This document shows positions 44,792-52,750 of a stretch of 63,221 nt of DNA, in pieces. Where the stretch lies: assembly GCA_964588665.1 (NCBI GenBank), contig CAZPQQ010000011.1, forward strand, positions 1 to 63,221, read 5' to 3'. The notes beneath the pieces were generated by a model, which had not been told where the DNA came from, ran no database searches, and saw nothing but the letters and a program-made list of their open reading frames with translations. Position 1 is the stretch's first letter, and each line of letters opens with the position of its first letter. Origin of the DNA: UBA2160 sp964588665. GTDB taxonomy: Bacteria; Chloroflexota; Dehalococcoidia; Lucifugimonadales; UBA1123. Made by a program: the position numbers and the translations under genes.

Positions 44792-45922
44792 CTATACGGC
44801 GACCCTTTGGCCGCGACGGCCGACCGTGCTTGTGTTCAGTCCGGCGCCGAGACCTGCCCCGTCCGGCAGCCACAGCCGCCCATCTTCGATTTGCTCCGGA
44901 GGGTCCAGCAGCTCAGAGCGCCACTCAACCTCGTACACGGCGTGCTCCGAGGGCATGGCGCCTTCGACCGCGGCCGTGACATGTCCGCTTGCGAGCAAAG
45001 AGATCGGGCCAGAGGGACAGTGGGGAGAAAAGCCAGCATCCGCTGATATTGCGGCCCTGCCCGCCCGAACGGCTTCGGTCACGCCACCGCAATGTTTGAC
45101 GTCGGGCATGATCACATCGACGTTCCCCGCAACGACGAGTTCGGCGAACGAACCGGCGCCATATTCGTTCTCGCCGGCGATCAACGGCATGGGCACGCGC
45201 TCGGCGATCCACGCGAGGTCTTCGGGTGTGCGAGCGGGCCGAATAGGCTCCTCGAACCACACGACTCCGAGTTCGATCAGCTTTTCGGCGATCACGACGG
45301 CGTCGTCGGGTGCAAACCGATTGTGGCAGTCCACTTGCAACCGGGCGTCGATGCCGATTGCCTGCCTTACGGCGGCGATCCGATCGAGGCCAGGTCCGGC
45401 CGTCTCAAGAATGGGAGCCGAAGGCGCGTCGAGTCGAACTTCATCGAACGGGGCGCACTTGAAGACTCGGAACCCAGCTCGGGCGGCTCTCTCCGCGACC
45501 TTGCCGAATGCCGCGGGTGTACGGTCCGTTGCGAACAGCGAGCGATTGATGTTCGCGTAGAGTTCGACGCTCGCGGCGCCGACGCCGCCCAGCGCTTCCG
45601 TCAGGCTTTGCCGATTGTGCTGGGAGTCGATCTGCGCAACCGCCGTTCTCAGCGCGCTGACCGCGGTCGCGATGATTCGGTCTGTCCTGAGCGCATTGAC
45701 GTCAAGACCCAACGCCGATTCGATCTCTGACTCATAACCGATCTCCGAGGCGCTCAAACGCGCCACAGCGTTCGCGACCGATTTCGCAACGCGCTTGCTC
45801 AGTTCGCCCAGAGTGATTTCGACCGGCGTTACGACGCCTTCGGTGTCAGCGAACACCGCGAACACCCACGTGGTCCTCGGGGTCGCTTCAATCGCGACGA
45901 ACTCTACGCGCTCAAATCTCAA
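44792..45922 (-). CDS. Enolase-superfamily (mandelate racemase/galactonate dehydratase-like) enzyme
   Basis: This 376-residue protein has the capping domain and barrel of the superfamily. Metal and catalytic residues line up with galactonate-dehydratase-type members: D198-x-H200 in VDCHNR, E224 in FEEP, E251 in AGENE, and H301 in SPHCPSGP. K155 is in FRVFKCAP. The E-to-His spacing of 50 is the same as in galactonate dehydratase. It probably dehydrates or epimerises a sugar acid or related hydroxyacid. It lies 23 bp after the LLM gene. Confidence 0.88.
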   Translation of the reverse strand: MRFERVEFVAIEATPRTTWVFAVFADTEGVVTPVEITLGELSKRVAKSVANAVARLSASEIGYESEIESALGLDVNALRTDRIIATAVSALRTAVAQIDSQHNRQSLTEALGGVGAASVELYANINRSLFATDRTPAAFGKVAERAARAGFRVFKCAPFDEVRLDAPSAPILETAGPGLDRIAAVRQAIGIDARLQVDCHNRFAPDDAVVIAEKLIELGVVWFEEPIRPARTPEDLAWIAERVPMPLIAGENEYGAGSFAELVVAGNVDVIMPDVKHCGGVTEAVRAGRAAISADAGFSPHCPSGPISLLASGHVTAAVEGAMPSEHAVYEVEWRSELLDPPEQIEDGRLWLPDGAGLGAGLNTSTVGRRGQRVAV

Positions 45923-45945
45923 GTCCGGTCACCGCCAGTTCGCGT

Positions 45946-46893
45946 CTACGACGTCGACAGCTTGGCCAGCAACGACAGGGTTCTGTCTTCGGAGGCGGTG
46001 GCATCGTCGCTCCCTGGAACCACGGAAAGCAACACTTCCGATGCGCCCCAATCGAAGATGCCCTGGATTCGCTCTGCCACAGCGTCTTCGTCGCCAAAGA
46101 TGAGGACCGAGTCAAGCATCTCGTCGGTCCAACCCGAAACCGGGGTGCCGATGAATCCAGATTCGGCGAACATTCTTGCGTAGAAAGGAGTGCTTGGGAA
46201 ATAGCCCAAACGTTCCCTCACACCGTTGCGGGCGGCGTCGATGTCTTCGGTCACGCTGATAGGGGCGTGAACGATCATGGGTGGCGTCGGCTTCCCGGCA
46301 GCCCGGGCCCCGCGTCTGAGCGCGCGCATGGCCGTATCACGCAAGTAAAAGTGGGGGCATACCCAGCTTATCGCCCCGTCGGCTTCGGCTCCGCAAAGCT
46401 CGAATGCGCCTGGCATCAGAGCTGAACCCATTACGGGAACATCAAGCGGTCCCGGCAAATTGGCGGCAGCCGAATACCAGCGTCCCTCGAATTCGACGCT
46501 GCCCGACTGGATCAACGGCTTGACGATCTGCAAGTACTCTCGAAGATGGCCGAGCGGCGCGCGGAAGTCGGCGCCGAACATGCGCTCCATCGGAGTCCGA
46601 TGGCTGGGACCGACGCCCAGGCGAAATCTGCCCGGCGCCAGATCGGCGACGACTTGCGCCTGGTGAACCAGCGAGACCGGGTGCCGGGACCACGTCTGGA
46701 CGATCGAAGTGCCCAGCAAAATCGTATCGGTGTTCGCGGCCGCCGCGGCAAGCACCGCCATGGAATCGCCTGCACCGCCGCCGGACGTCAACCACGCGGC
46801 GTGGATGCCCATCTCCTCGATCCGCTGAATCTTCGCCACGCACTCGGCGGCTCCGGTCGCTGAAATGGAGATTCCGATTTTCGCGCCGTTCAT
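45946..46893 (-). CDS. LLM-class flavin-dependent oxidoreductase
   Basis: This 315-residue TIM-barrel protein of the luciferase-like family has ISISATGAAECVAKIQRIEEMGI at the N-terminus, TILLGTSIVQTWSRHPVSLVHQAQVVADLAPGRFRLGVG, and a C-terminal GDEDAVAERIQGIFDWGASEVLL. Such proteins use reduced FMN or F420 for monooxygenation or hydride transfer. The choice is not readable. It is upstream of the enolase-family gene in the same direction, likely one operon. Confidence 0.9.
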   Translation of the reverse strand: MNGAKIGISISATGAAECVAKIQRIEEMGIHAAWLTSGGGAGDSMAVLAAAAANTDTILLGTSIVQTWSRHPVSLVHQAQVVADLAPGRFRLGVGPSHRTPMERMFGADFRAPLGHLREYLQIVKPLIQSGSVEFEGRWYSAAANLPGPLDVPVMGSALMPGAFELCGAEADGAISWVCPHFYLRDTAMRALRRGARAAGKPTPPMIVHAPISVTEDIDAARNGVRERLGYFPSTPFYARMFAESGFIGTPVSGWTDEMLDSVLIFGDEDAVAERIQGIFDWGASEVLLSVVPGSDDATASEDRTLSLLAKLSTS

Positions 46894-47045
46894 ACCCGCC
46901 TCCCGACTGATCGTGGACTGTCAGTTCCGGTTATGTTCATCGGCCCGGAGTATATCACGCCGGTCGAAAAACGCCGGCGACATTCTTGGCGCTGTCGAAA
47001 AGCATTTGATACACTGTGCCGAACATCTGAAAGAATGGAGTTCGC

Positions 47046-47924
47046 ATGGAAGGCTTGATCACACACGAAGCTCCGGATGTGAAGCTCCCAACCATGATCG
47101 TCGCCTTCGCGGGATGGCCGGACGCCGCTGAAGCCGCCACCAGGGCGCTGAGATATCTGGTGCGCAAGCTCCCGGCCAAGAAATTCGCGGAGATCGATCC
47201 CGAAGAGTTCTATGACTTCACATCGGTAAGACCCCAAACCCGAATCAACCGGCGCGGCGAACGCATCATTCGGTGGCCGCGCAACGACTTCTACTATTTC
47301 GCTCCCCAACACCAAGAGGACGGCTTGCTGCTCTACGTCGGCACCGAGCCCAATCTCCGGTGGCGGGCGTTTTCGAACATCATCTCGTCGGTCGCCACCG
47401 ACTACGGAGTCAAGCTTGTAGTGACTTTAGGGGCCCTGCTGGACGCCGTCCCGCACACACGAGAACCGCGTGTAACCGGACGCGCCAGCTCGTCGGAGTT
47501 GACGGAGAAGGTCAAATGGATGGGCATCCAGAACTCCGGCTATCAAGGGCCCACGGGCATTCACACCGCGTTCGTCGACTCCTGCAACACTGTCGGATTG
47601 CCTCACGCATCGATCTGGGGTCACTGCCCTCACTACGTGAACACATCGCCGAACCCGCGGGTCAGCTACGCGATGCTCACCAAACTCCGCAGCATGATCG
47701 ATTTTGACGTCGACCTGCACGAGTTGCGCCTCGCGGGCGACGCGTTCGAGACGGAAGTGAGCAAAGCGATCGGCAAGCAACCAGACGTCAGTTCATACGT
47801 CACCCGACTCGAACAGCGTTACGACGCGGCGCACCCGGTTGAGGACGACATCCCGAGTCCGGACGACATGGTGCGGGAGCTGGAAGATTTCCTGAAATCT
47901 CAGAGGAAACCGCCGGATTCCTGA
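47046..47924 (+). CDS. PAC2 family protein
   Basis: This 292-residue protein has AFAGWPDAAEAATRALRYL at the N-terminus, VVTLGALLDAVPHTREP, and GPTGIHTAF then ASIWGHCPHYV, the pattern of bacterial PAC2 (proteasome-assembly-chaperone-like) proteins. The role in bacteria is not established. No proteasome genes are in the window. Confidence 0.88.
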   Translation: MEGLITHEAPDVKLPTMIVAFAGWPDAAEAATRALRYLVRKLPAKKFAEIDPEEFYDFTSVRPQTRINRRGERIIRWPRNDFYYFAPQHQEDGLLLYVGTEPNLRWRAFSNIISSVATDYGVKLVVTLGALLDAVPHTREPRVTGRASSSELTEKVKWMGIQNSGYQGPTGIHTAFVDSCNTVGLPHASIWGHCPHYVNTSPNPRVSYAMLTKLRSMIDFDVDLHELRLAGDAFETEVSKAIGKQPDVSSYVTRLEQRYDAAHPVEDDIPSPDDMVRELEDFLKSQRKPPDS

Positions 47925-48092
47925 TCGCATCAAGAACGTTTGCGAACAAGTGCGGCTTTCGCCGTCGTTGGGCGCAACTGACCCACGTACATCTTGTGGC
48001 GCCGCCGGCGTGCCGTTTGCCAGGGTTTTGAGCGCCCCTGCCCACTTTGTCGGACACCGCGGAGCAAGTGGGGCGTCTTTCGGAGAGAAATC

Positions 48093-48470
48093 GTGCCTCC
48101 AATCGCCATCAGCGCCGACGAGTACCAAACCCACATCGAACGATGGGCCAAGACATCTCGCGCGGGCGCAGCCTTCCCGCGGCGGACCAAAGCGCGGTTG
48201 ATAGCCCTCCACTATTTTCAGATGGCCTTCGAGCCCCACCGGGTGTATTCGGAGCCTCAGGTCAACGACTACATCAAAGACGGAAACCTGTTCGACATCG
48301 ACCACGTTCAGATACGGCGGCACCTCGTGGACTATCGGATGCTGGATCGCTCGGCAAACGGGAAGAGCTACACCACGTTTCAGGAGTATCTGTCACTGGC
48401 CGACTGGGATCCGCTCGTCCTCCAACCGCATCGGCAGATTCCACACCGAAGTTCCACGGGGGCAAGATAG
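48093..48470 (+). CDS. DUF2087 domain protein
   Basis: This 125-residue protein has FPRRTKARLIALHYFQMAF, YSEPQVNDYI, and IRRHLVDYRMLDRSANGKSYT, which match DUF2087. The domain often appears at the C-terminus of small regulators and is probably nucleic-acid associated. GTG at 48093 is chosen because GGAGAG is 5 nt upstream. It abuts the next gene. Confidence 0.8.
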   Translation: MPPIAISADEYQTHIERWAKTSRAGAAFPRRTKARLIALHYFQMAFEPHRVYSEPQVNDYIKDGNLFDIDHVQIRRHLVDYRMLDRSANGKSYTTFQEYLSLADWDPLVLQPHRQIPHRSSTGAR

Positions 48471-49352
48471 TTGTCGATCGTCCCTCGTGACTTGTTCGTT
48501 TCTGCAAATGGCATCCGCCTACACTATCGTGATTGGGGTGGATCCGGGCAACCCATCGTGCTGCTCCACGGTCTGGCTTCGACGTGTCATATCTGGGATC
48601 TGGTGGCGCCCATATTGAGCCAGGATTTCAGGGTCATCGTGCTGGATCAGCGGGGGCACGGCGAGTCGGACAAGCCTGACGAGGGGTACGACTTCGCGTC
48701 GGTTTCCGAGGACTTGCACCAGCTCATTGCGCAGGTCGGGATCGATCGCCCGATCATCGCCGGGCATTCCTGGGGAGGCGACGTCGCAATCGAGTACGCG
48801 GTCGCCCATCCGGAGGTTGCAGCGGGTTTGTGTCTCGTGGATGGCGGTGGGATGGACTTTTCGTCGAACCCCCATTGGGACCGCGAGACGGCAAGGCGCG
48901 ATATGGCGCCGCCCGTTTTCTCCGGTGTAACCGTCGATCAGTTCATGGAGAGGGTGCGGGAACGTTGGTCGGCGTTAGTCGCCGACGGGCGAGGGCGAGA
49001 AGACATTGTACTGGCGAATTTCTTTGTGCAGGAAGATCGGACGATCAAGGCGCGCCTCAGCCGCGAGAACCACCTTCGGATCATCGACTCTGTTTGGGAC
49101 CATCATCCACACGAACTGTACCCGCGCATCGACTGTCCGGTGTTGCTCATGCCCGCACGACAGATTCAGGACGGCACACCCACCCCAAGGCAGTCCCGCA
49201 GGGCGGAATCCATCGCCCGCGCGGGAACGCTGTCGCGAATCAGCAAAACGGTTTGGTTGGAAGACAGCATCCACGACGTGCCCGTCCAGCGCCCCGAGCT
49301 CGTTGCGTCGGTCATCACGGATCACGCAAGCAACGGTTTTTTCTCCGTGTAG
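48471..49352 (+). CDS. Alpha/beta hydrolase
   Basis: This 293-residue protein has the oxyanion motif LLHGLAST, the strand-order LDQRGHGESDKP, the nucleophile S100 in GHSWGG, and a late catalytic His in SIHDVP. It resembles soluble epoxide-hydrolase/haloalkane-dehalogenase-type or esterase members. The substrate is unknown. TTG start directly follows the DUF2087 stop. Confidence 0.9.
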   Translation: MSIVPRDLFVSANGIRLHYRDWGGSGQPIVLLHGLASTCHIWDLVAPILSQDFRVIVLDQRGHGESDKPDEGYDFASVSEDLHQLIAQVGIDRPIIAGHSWGGDVAIEYAVAHPEVAAGLCLVDGGGMDFSSNPHWDRETARRDMAPPVFSGVTVDQFMERVRERWSALVADGRGREDIVLANFFVQEDRTIKARLSRENHLRIIDSVWDHHPHELYPRIDCPVLLMPARQIQDGTPTPRQSRRAESIARAGTLSRISKTVWLEDSIHDVPVQRPELVASVITDHASNGFFSV

Positions 49353-49434
49353 CCTGAAATCGAAACGCGGCCGCACCCCGGCTCACCAATGAGGCCTTGT
49401 GGCTCCGATTCGAAGCATTTCAGCGACCCGCACG

Positions 49435-50559
49435 CTAGAACATCGGCTGCGTTTCCGAAACGGACAACATGGAGGAATGCCCGTTGGCCACAACTTGCTC
49501 AGCCAACGCCAACACTTCCGCGTCGACGGACCGGGATTCGTCGGATCGATCAGGTCGACTGCGGTCGGGCTCGTTGGCCACGCCGGTGGCGACCAGTGTT
49601 ATCTTCACGCGCTTTTTGAGTCGAGGATCCTGAGTCACGCCGAATATAACGTTGGCGTCCGGGCTGCTCGCCTTCCTGATAAGACCGGCAACCTCGTGCA
49701 CCTGGTCCAAGGCCAAATCATTTCCGCCTTTTACGTTGAACAAGATCCCCGAGGCTCCATCCAGAGGCGCGCTGAACAGCGGGTTCGCCAAGGCGGACTG
49801 TGCGGCCTCGAGCGCGGCCCATCGCCCCTGGCCTTCGCCGATCGCCATGAACGCGCGACCGCCGTTTGCCATCACCGATTTGACGTCGGCAAAATCCACG
49901 TTGATCAACCCTGGCATCGAGATGATGTCCGCGATTCCGTGCACACCCTGTTTGAGGACTCGGTCGGCAAGCTGAAATGCGTCCGACAACTTCACCTTGC
50001 CTTTGAGGAATCGAAGGAGACGGTCGTTTTCAATCGTGATCAACGTATCGACTTTCGTGCTGAGCTGCTTCAGTCCGTCCATCGCGACTTCGCGACGCCT
50101 GGGCCCTTCGAACGCAAACGGCAGCGTGACCACGCCCACGGTCAACGCTCCGCGTTTCCGGGCGAGGTCGGCGACGATCGAAGCGGCGCCCGTGCCGGTG
50201 CCGCCCCCGAGTCCAGCGGTTACGAACACCATGTCCGTATTTTCGAGCAACTTAGCTACCTGGTTCTGGCTCTCGCGCATCGCTTTCCGACCAACGTCAG
50301 GCTGGCCCCCGGAGCCCATGCCCGCGGTTGTGTTGGGACCGATGGCGAAAGTCGGTACGCCTTTGAACGCCCGTAAGGCCTGGATGTCGGTATTCAGGGC
50401 CAGGAATTTCACCCCGGGAGGGTAGTCATCCGCCATTCGAAGCACGGCGTTTCCGCCGCCGCCGCCGACACCGACCACCGAGATGTTTATCGGAGCCGGC
50501 CTGTCGCCCGGCCTCCCATATCCGTTGTTGGCTGAGGTTTTGTTTCGTCTGAAGAGCAT
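49435..50559 (-). CDS. ftsZ: FtsZ, tubulin-like cell division GTPase
   Basis: This 374-residue protein has VVGVGGGGGNAV, the GTP-binding signature GGGTGTG (118-124), and the catalytic T7 loop NVDFADV (220-226). The C-terminal domain ends in an acidic, Arg/Ser-rich linker and the tail SVSETQPMF, with no recognisable conserved FtsA/SepF-binding peptide (DIPxFLR type). It forms the Z ring at the division site. The dcw-cluster neighbours ftsA and ftsQ are absent. It is downstream of a small unknown gene under a shared promoter. Confidence 0.93.
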   Translation of the reverse strand: MLFRRNKTSANNGYGRPGDRPAPINISVVGVGGGGGNAVLRMADDYPPGVKFLALNTDIQALRAFKGVPTFAIGPNTTAGMGSGGQPDVGRKAMRESQNQVAKLLENTDMVFVTAGLGGGTGTGAASIVADLARKRGALTVGVVTLPFAFEGPRRREVAMDGLKQLSTKVDTLITIENDRLLRFLKGKVKLSDAFQLADRVLKQGVHGIADIISMPGLINVDFADVKSVMANGGRAFMAIGEGQGRWAALEAAQSALANPLFSAPLDGASGILFNVKGGNDLALDQVHEVAGLIRKASSPDANVIFGVTQDPRLKKRVKITLVATGVANEPDRSRPDRSDESRSVDAEVLALAEQVVANGHSSMLSVSETQPMF

Positions 50560-50655
50560 CGTGCATGTCCTCGTTTGGCGGATTCTGTAGTGAATGGACG
50601 AGTGGTCTGCGCAGAGACAACATCGGGCGAGCCAAAAGAGCAGCCGCCCGACATA

Positions 50656-50922
50656 TCACGCCGCCTCTGGCAGAGCAAGGAAATAGTAGGGGACCCGCCA
50701 GGTGCCGGCCTTGCCCAGATCGACCAGGGCGTTGTTCCGGAGAGTCTGCATCACCGTCCCACGCGTCCCATATTGCGGACCTCCGCTCACCTTGCCGAGG
50801 TACAAGACCTTCTGCCCTTGGGCAACGGCGAAACCGTTCGACACGGTTCGCAAACCAGCGCGTGCAGGCATCCCGGACATTGGTAGCTGTGGGTTGGCAC
50901 CTTCCGCCGTTGAGCGATGCAT
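50656..50922 (-). CDS. Small basic protein upstream of ftsZ, unknown
   Basis: This 88-residue protein has the core KVLYLGKVSGGPQYGTRG, then TVMQTLRNNALVDLGKAG and TWRVPYYFLALPEAA. It looks like a single small beta-barrel (SH3/KOW-like) domain with a low-complexity N-terminus. There is no family I can name. GAAGG sits 7 nt before the ATG at 50922. It is the first gene after the promoter with the GAAC-N4-GTTC site and lies 97 bp upstream of ftsZ, so the two probably form one operon. Confidence 0.65.
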   Translation of the reverse strand: MHRSTAEGANPQLPMSGMPARAGLRTVSNGFAVAQGQKVLYLGKVSGGPQYGTRGTVMQTLRNNALVDLGKAGTWRVPYYFLALPEAA

Positions 50923-50961
50923 AGCGACACCTTCGGAAAAGTCTAGTACCTTGTTTAGAAC

Positions 50962-50991
50962 ACTTTAGAACAGAACGTGCGTTCTTGTCAA
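50962..50991 (-). promoter_or_regulatory. Promoter of the small protein-ftsZ operon
   Basis: On the minus strand perfect TTGACA (50991-50986), an 18-bp spacer and TAAAGT (50967-50962) give a strong promoter with a leader of about 33 nt. Confidence 0.65.
50972..50985. promoter_or_regulatory. LexA/SOS-type box in the ftsZ-operon promoter
   Basis: AGAAC-N4-GTTCT is a perfect palindrome and fits the GAAC-N4-GTTC box recognised by Bacillus and mycobacterial LexA. It fills most of the -35/-10 spacer. Two further AGAAC half-sites lie at 50956-50960 and 50967-50971, at the -10 side. A repressor here would block the promoter. Confidence 0.5.
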
Positions 50992-51009
50992 GGCGATTTC
51001 CGCCTGTTG

Positions 51010-51039
51010 TTGCCTGGGTTGGGGCGTTGCGGCTACAAT
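51010..51039 (+). promoter_or_regulatory. Promoter of tRNA-Pro
   Basis: TTGCCT (51010-51015), an 18-bp spacer and TACAAT (51034-51039) lie 12 bp before the mature tRNA 5' end. Confidence 0.55.
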
Positions 51040-51051
51040 AAGAATGGTCAT

Positions 51052-51127
51052 CGGGGTGTGGCGCAGTTGGTAGCGCGCTACGTTCGGGACGTAGAGGCCG
51101 GGAGTTCGAGTCTCCCCACCCCGACCA
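51052..51127 (+). tRNA. tRNA-Pro (anticodon CGG)
   Basis: The cloverleaf is complete over 76 nt. The acceptor stem is CGGGGTG/CACCCCG, the anticodon stem CTACG/CGTAG with loop TTCGGGA (anticodon CGG), and the T arm GGGAG-TTCGAGT-CTCCC. The 3' CCA is encoded. It reads CCG codons. Confidence 0.96.
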
Positions 51128-51130
51128 TCC

Positions 51131-51552
51131 CCTCCCAACATTCGACGTTTCTTGTCGATTCTTGTCATTCCCCAGTTTTAATCCTTGACGCATCATGACT
51201 GTCGTCGCCCGACCGCTCGATGCTCGGTCGTCCGTGGCAGACCGAAACTGATTCGCGCTCTCGGACGGAGGCTCCGTGCGTCCCGATCTCCCAGCCTTGA
51301 CTGTCACGGGTGGTGCGACCAAACGTGTAGACCCTGTGTGATTTCCGTCTTGAAACATGCACGCGATCCGAACCTGCTCGTTGAGTCATGCAACCCCTTG
51401 CGCACGCTTCTGGTATACAATCGCTGCGATCTTCCCGCGAACTCGTCACCGAATGTACAGATTCACTTGAGCAGTATCTCGTGGCGATTGTTCGCTTCTC
51501 TCGAATCCCTCCGACTCGATGTTGCCGGAGGATGTCTGTTGAAGGAGTCGGC
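51131..51552. other. 422-bp intergenic region, no gene seen
   Basis: Lies between tRNA-Pro and the aldo/keto reductase. Frames here are short and show no family resemblance. A TATACAAT near 51413-51420 could be a -10, without a clear -35. Confidence 0.4.
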
Positions 51553-52542
51553 TTGAAATACAGCAAGCTGGGCACATCGGATATCGAAGTCTCTGAGTAC
51601 ACGCTGGGGTGCTGGCCCTTCGCTGGCGGCGCCGTTTGGGGCGACCAGGATGACGCCGATTCCATCGCGGCAGTGCACGCGTCGCTGGACGCCGGAATCA
51701 ACTTCTTCGACACCGCTGAGGGTTACGGCGCCGGCAAATCGGAGGAAGTGCTTGGCAAAGCATTGGAGGGCCGACGCGATCAGGCGGTAATCGTCACCAA
51801 GGTAGGCGACGGTCACTTGTCGCCAGACGATGTGCGAACTTCTTGCGAAAACAGCCTTTCGAGAATGGCCACCGACTACATCGACCTGTACCTGATCCAT
51901 TGGCCCAACCACGACATCCCCATTGCCGACACGATGGGCGCTCTGCAAGCCCTGGTAGTCGAAGGCAAGGTGCGGGCGTTGGGCGTATGCAACTTTGGCG
52001 CGCGAGACCTGTCGGACCTGCTAGAGGTTGGCCACATCGAGATCAACCAGCTCCCCTACAGCTTGCTTTGGCGACCCATCGAGTACGAGATCTTTCCAAA
52101 GTGCAGGCAGCACAACATCGGCCTGATGACCTACAGTCCGCTTATGCAGGGACTCCTGACAGGTCGATATGCCAATGCTGACGACGTGCCTGACGGGCTG
52201 GCACGATCGAGACACTTCGCGTCGACCAGACCGCAGGCCGCTCACGGCCAACCAGGCATGGAGAAGGAGCTATTCGAGGTGATCGCACGCTACGGCGAGG
52301 TGTGCCAGCGAATCGGTCAGCCGATGGCTCATGTCGCGCTGGCGTGGGTGAGTGCGCACGAAGGGGTCAGCTCGGTGCTGGTCGGCGCACGTAACGCCGC
52401 CGAGGTTGCCCTGAACTTGCCCGCCTTCGACCTGACGCTTCCTGAAGAGATTGTCAAAGAGCTGGACGAATTGACCGAAGGCATCAAGAGCAACCTGGGC
52501 GGCAGCCCCGACATGTGGCGTGGAGAGAACCGAATGCGGTAG
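51553..52542 (+). CDS. Aldo/keto reductase
   Basis: This 329-residue TIM-barrel NADPH enzyme has FFDTAEGYGAGKSEEVLGKAL (catalytic Asp and Tyr), VTKVG with the Lys, LYLIHWPNH with the His, and a C-terminal cofactor segment SSVLVGARNAAEVALNL. It reduces aldehydes or ketones. TTG start at 51553 is chosen because GAAGGAG is 5 nt upstream. The frame extends further up without support. Confidence 0.9.
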   Translation: MKYSKLGTSDIEVSEYTLGCWPFAGGAVWGDQDDADSIAAVHASLDAGINFFDTAEGYGAGKSEEVLGKALEGRRDQAVIVTKVGDGHLSPDDVRTSCENSLSRMATDYIDLYLIHWPNHDIPIADTMGALQALVVEGKVRALGVCNFGARDLSDLLEVGHIEINQLPYSLLWRPIEYEIFPKCRQHNIGLMTYSPLMQGLLTGRYANADDVPDGLARSRHFASTRPQAAHGQPGMEKELFEVIARYGEVCQRIGQPMAHVALAWVSAHEGVSSVLVGARNAAEVALNLPAFDLTLPEEIVKELDELTEGIKSNLGGSPDMWRGENRMR

Positions 52543-52750
52543 CTTCTTCACAATGACCAAGCTGCGGTCGTTTCACAGCGCATCAACCGTACACGGTCGA
52601 ATCTCCGTCTCATCAAATTGACAGATATGGCGCCTTCTCGACAGGTGAGTGTGTCCAGGAGGAAATACCGCTATTCGCAGTACCCGGGTCCCGTAAGGTT
52701 TGGTCCCACGTCAACGAACTTAACAGCGCATTTACTTGGAGACTGAATAG

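Noticed and set aside
47994..48092. Extended N-terminus of the DUF2087 protein
   Set aside because: A ribosome site and normal domain start favour GTG at 48093, and the upstream residues are Arg/Cys-rich and not conserved in style.
50426..51358. Long minus-strand frame across the ftsZ promoter and tRNA
   Set aside because: It runs through the tRNA and two promoters and has low-complexity, arginine-rich content typical of a shadow frame.
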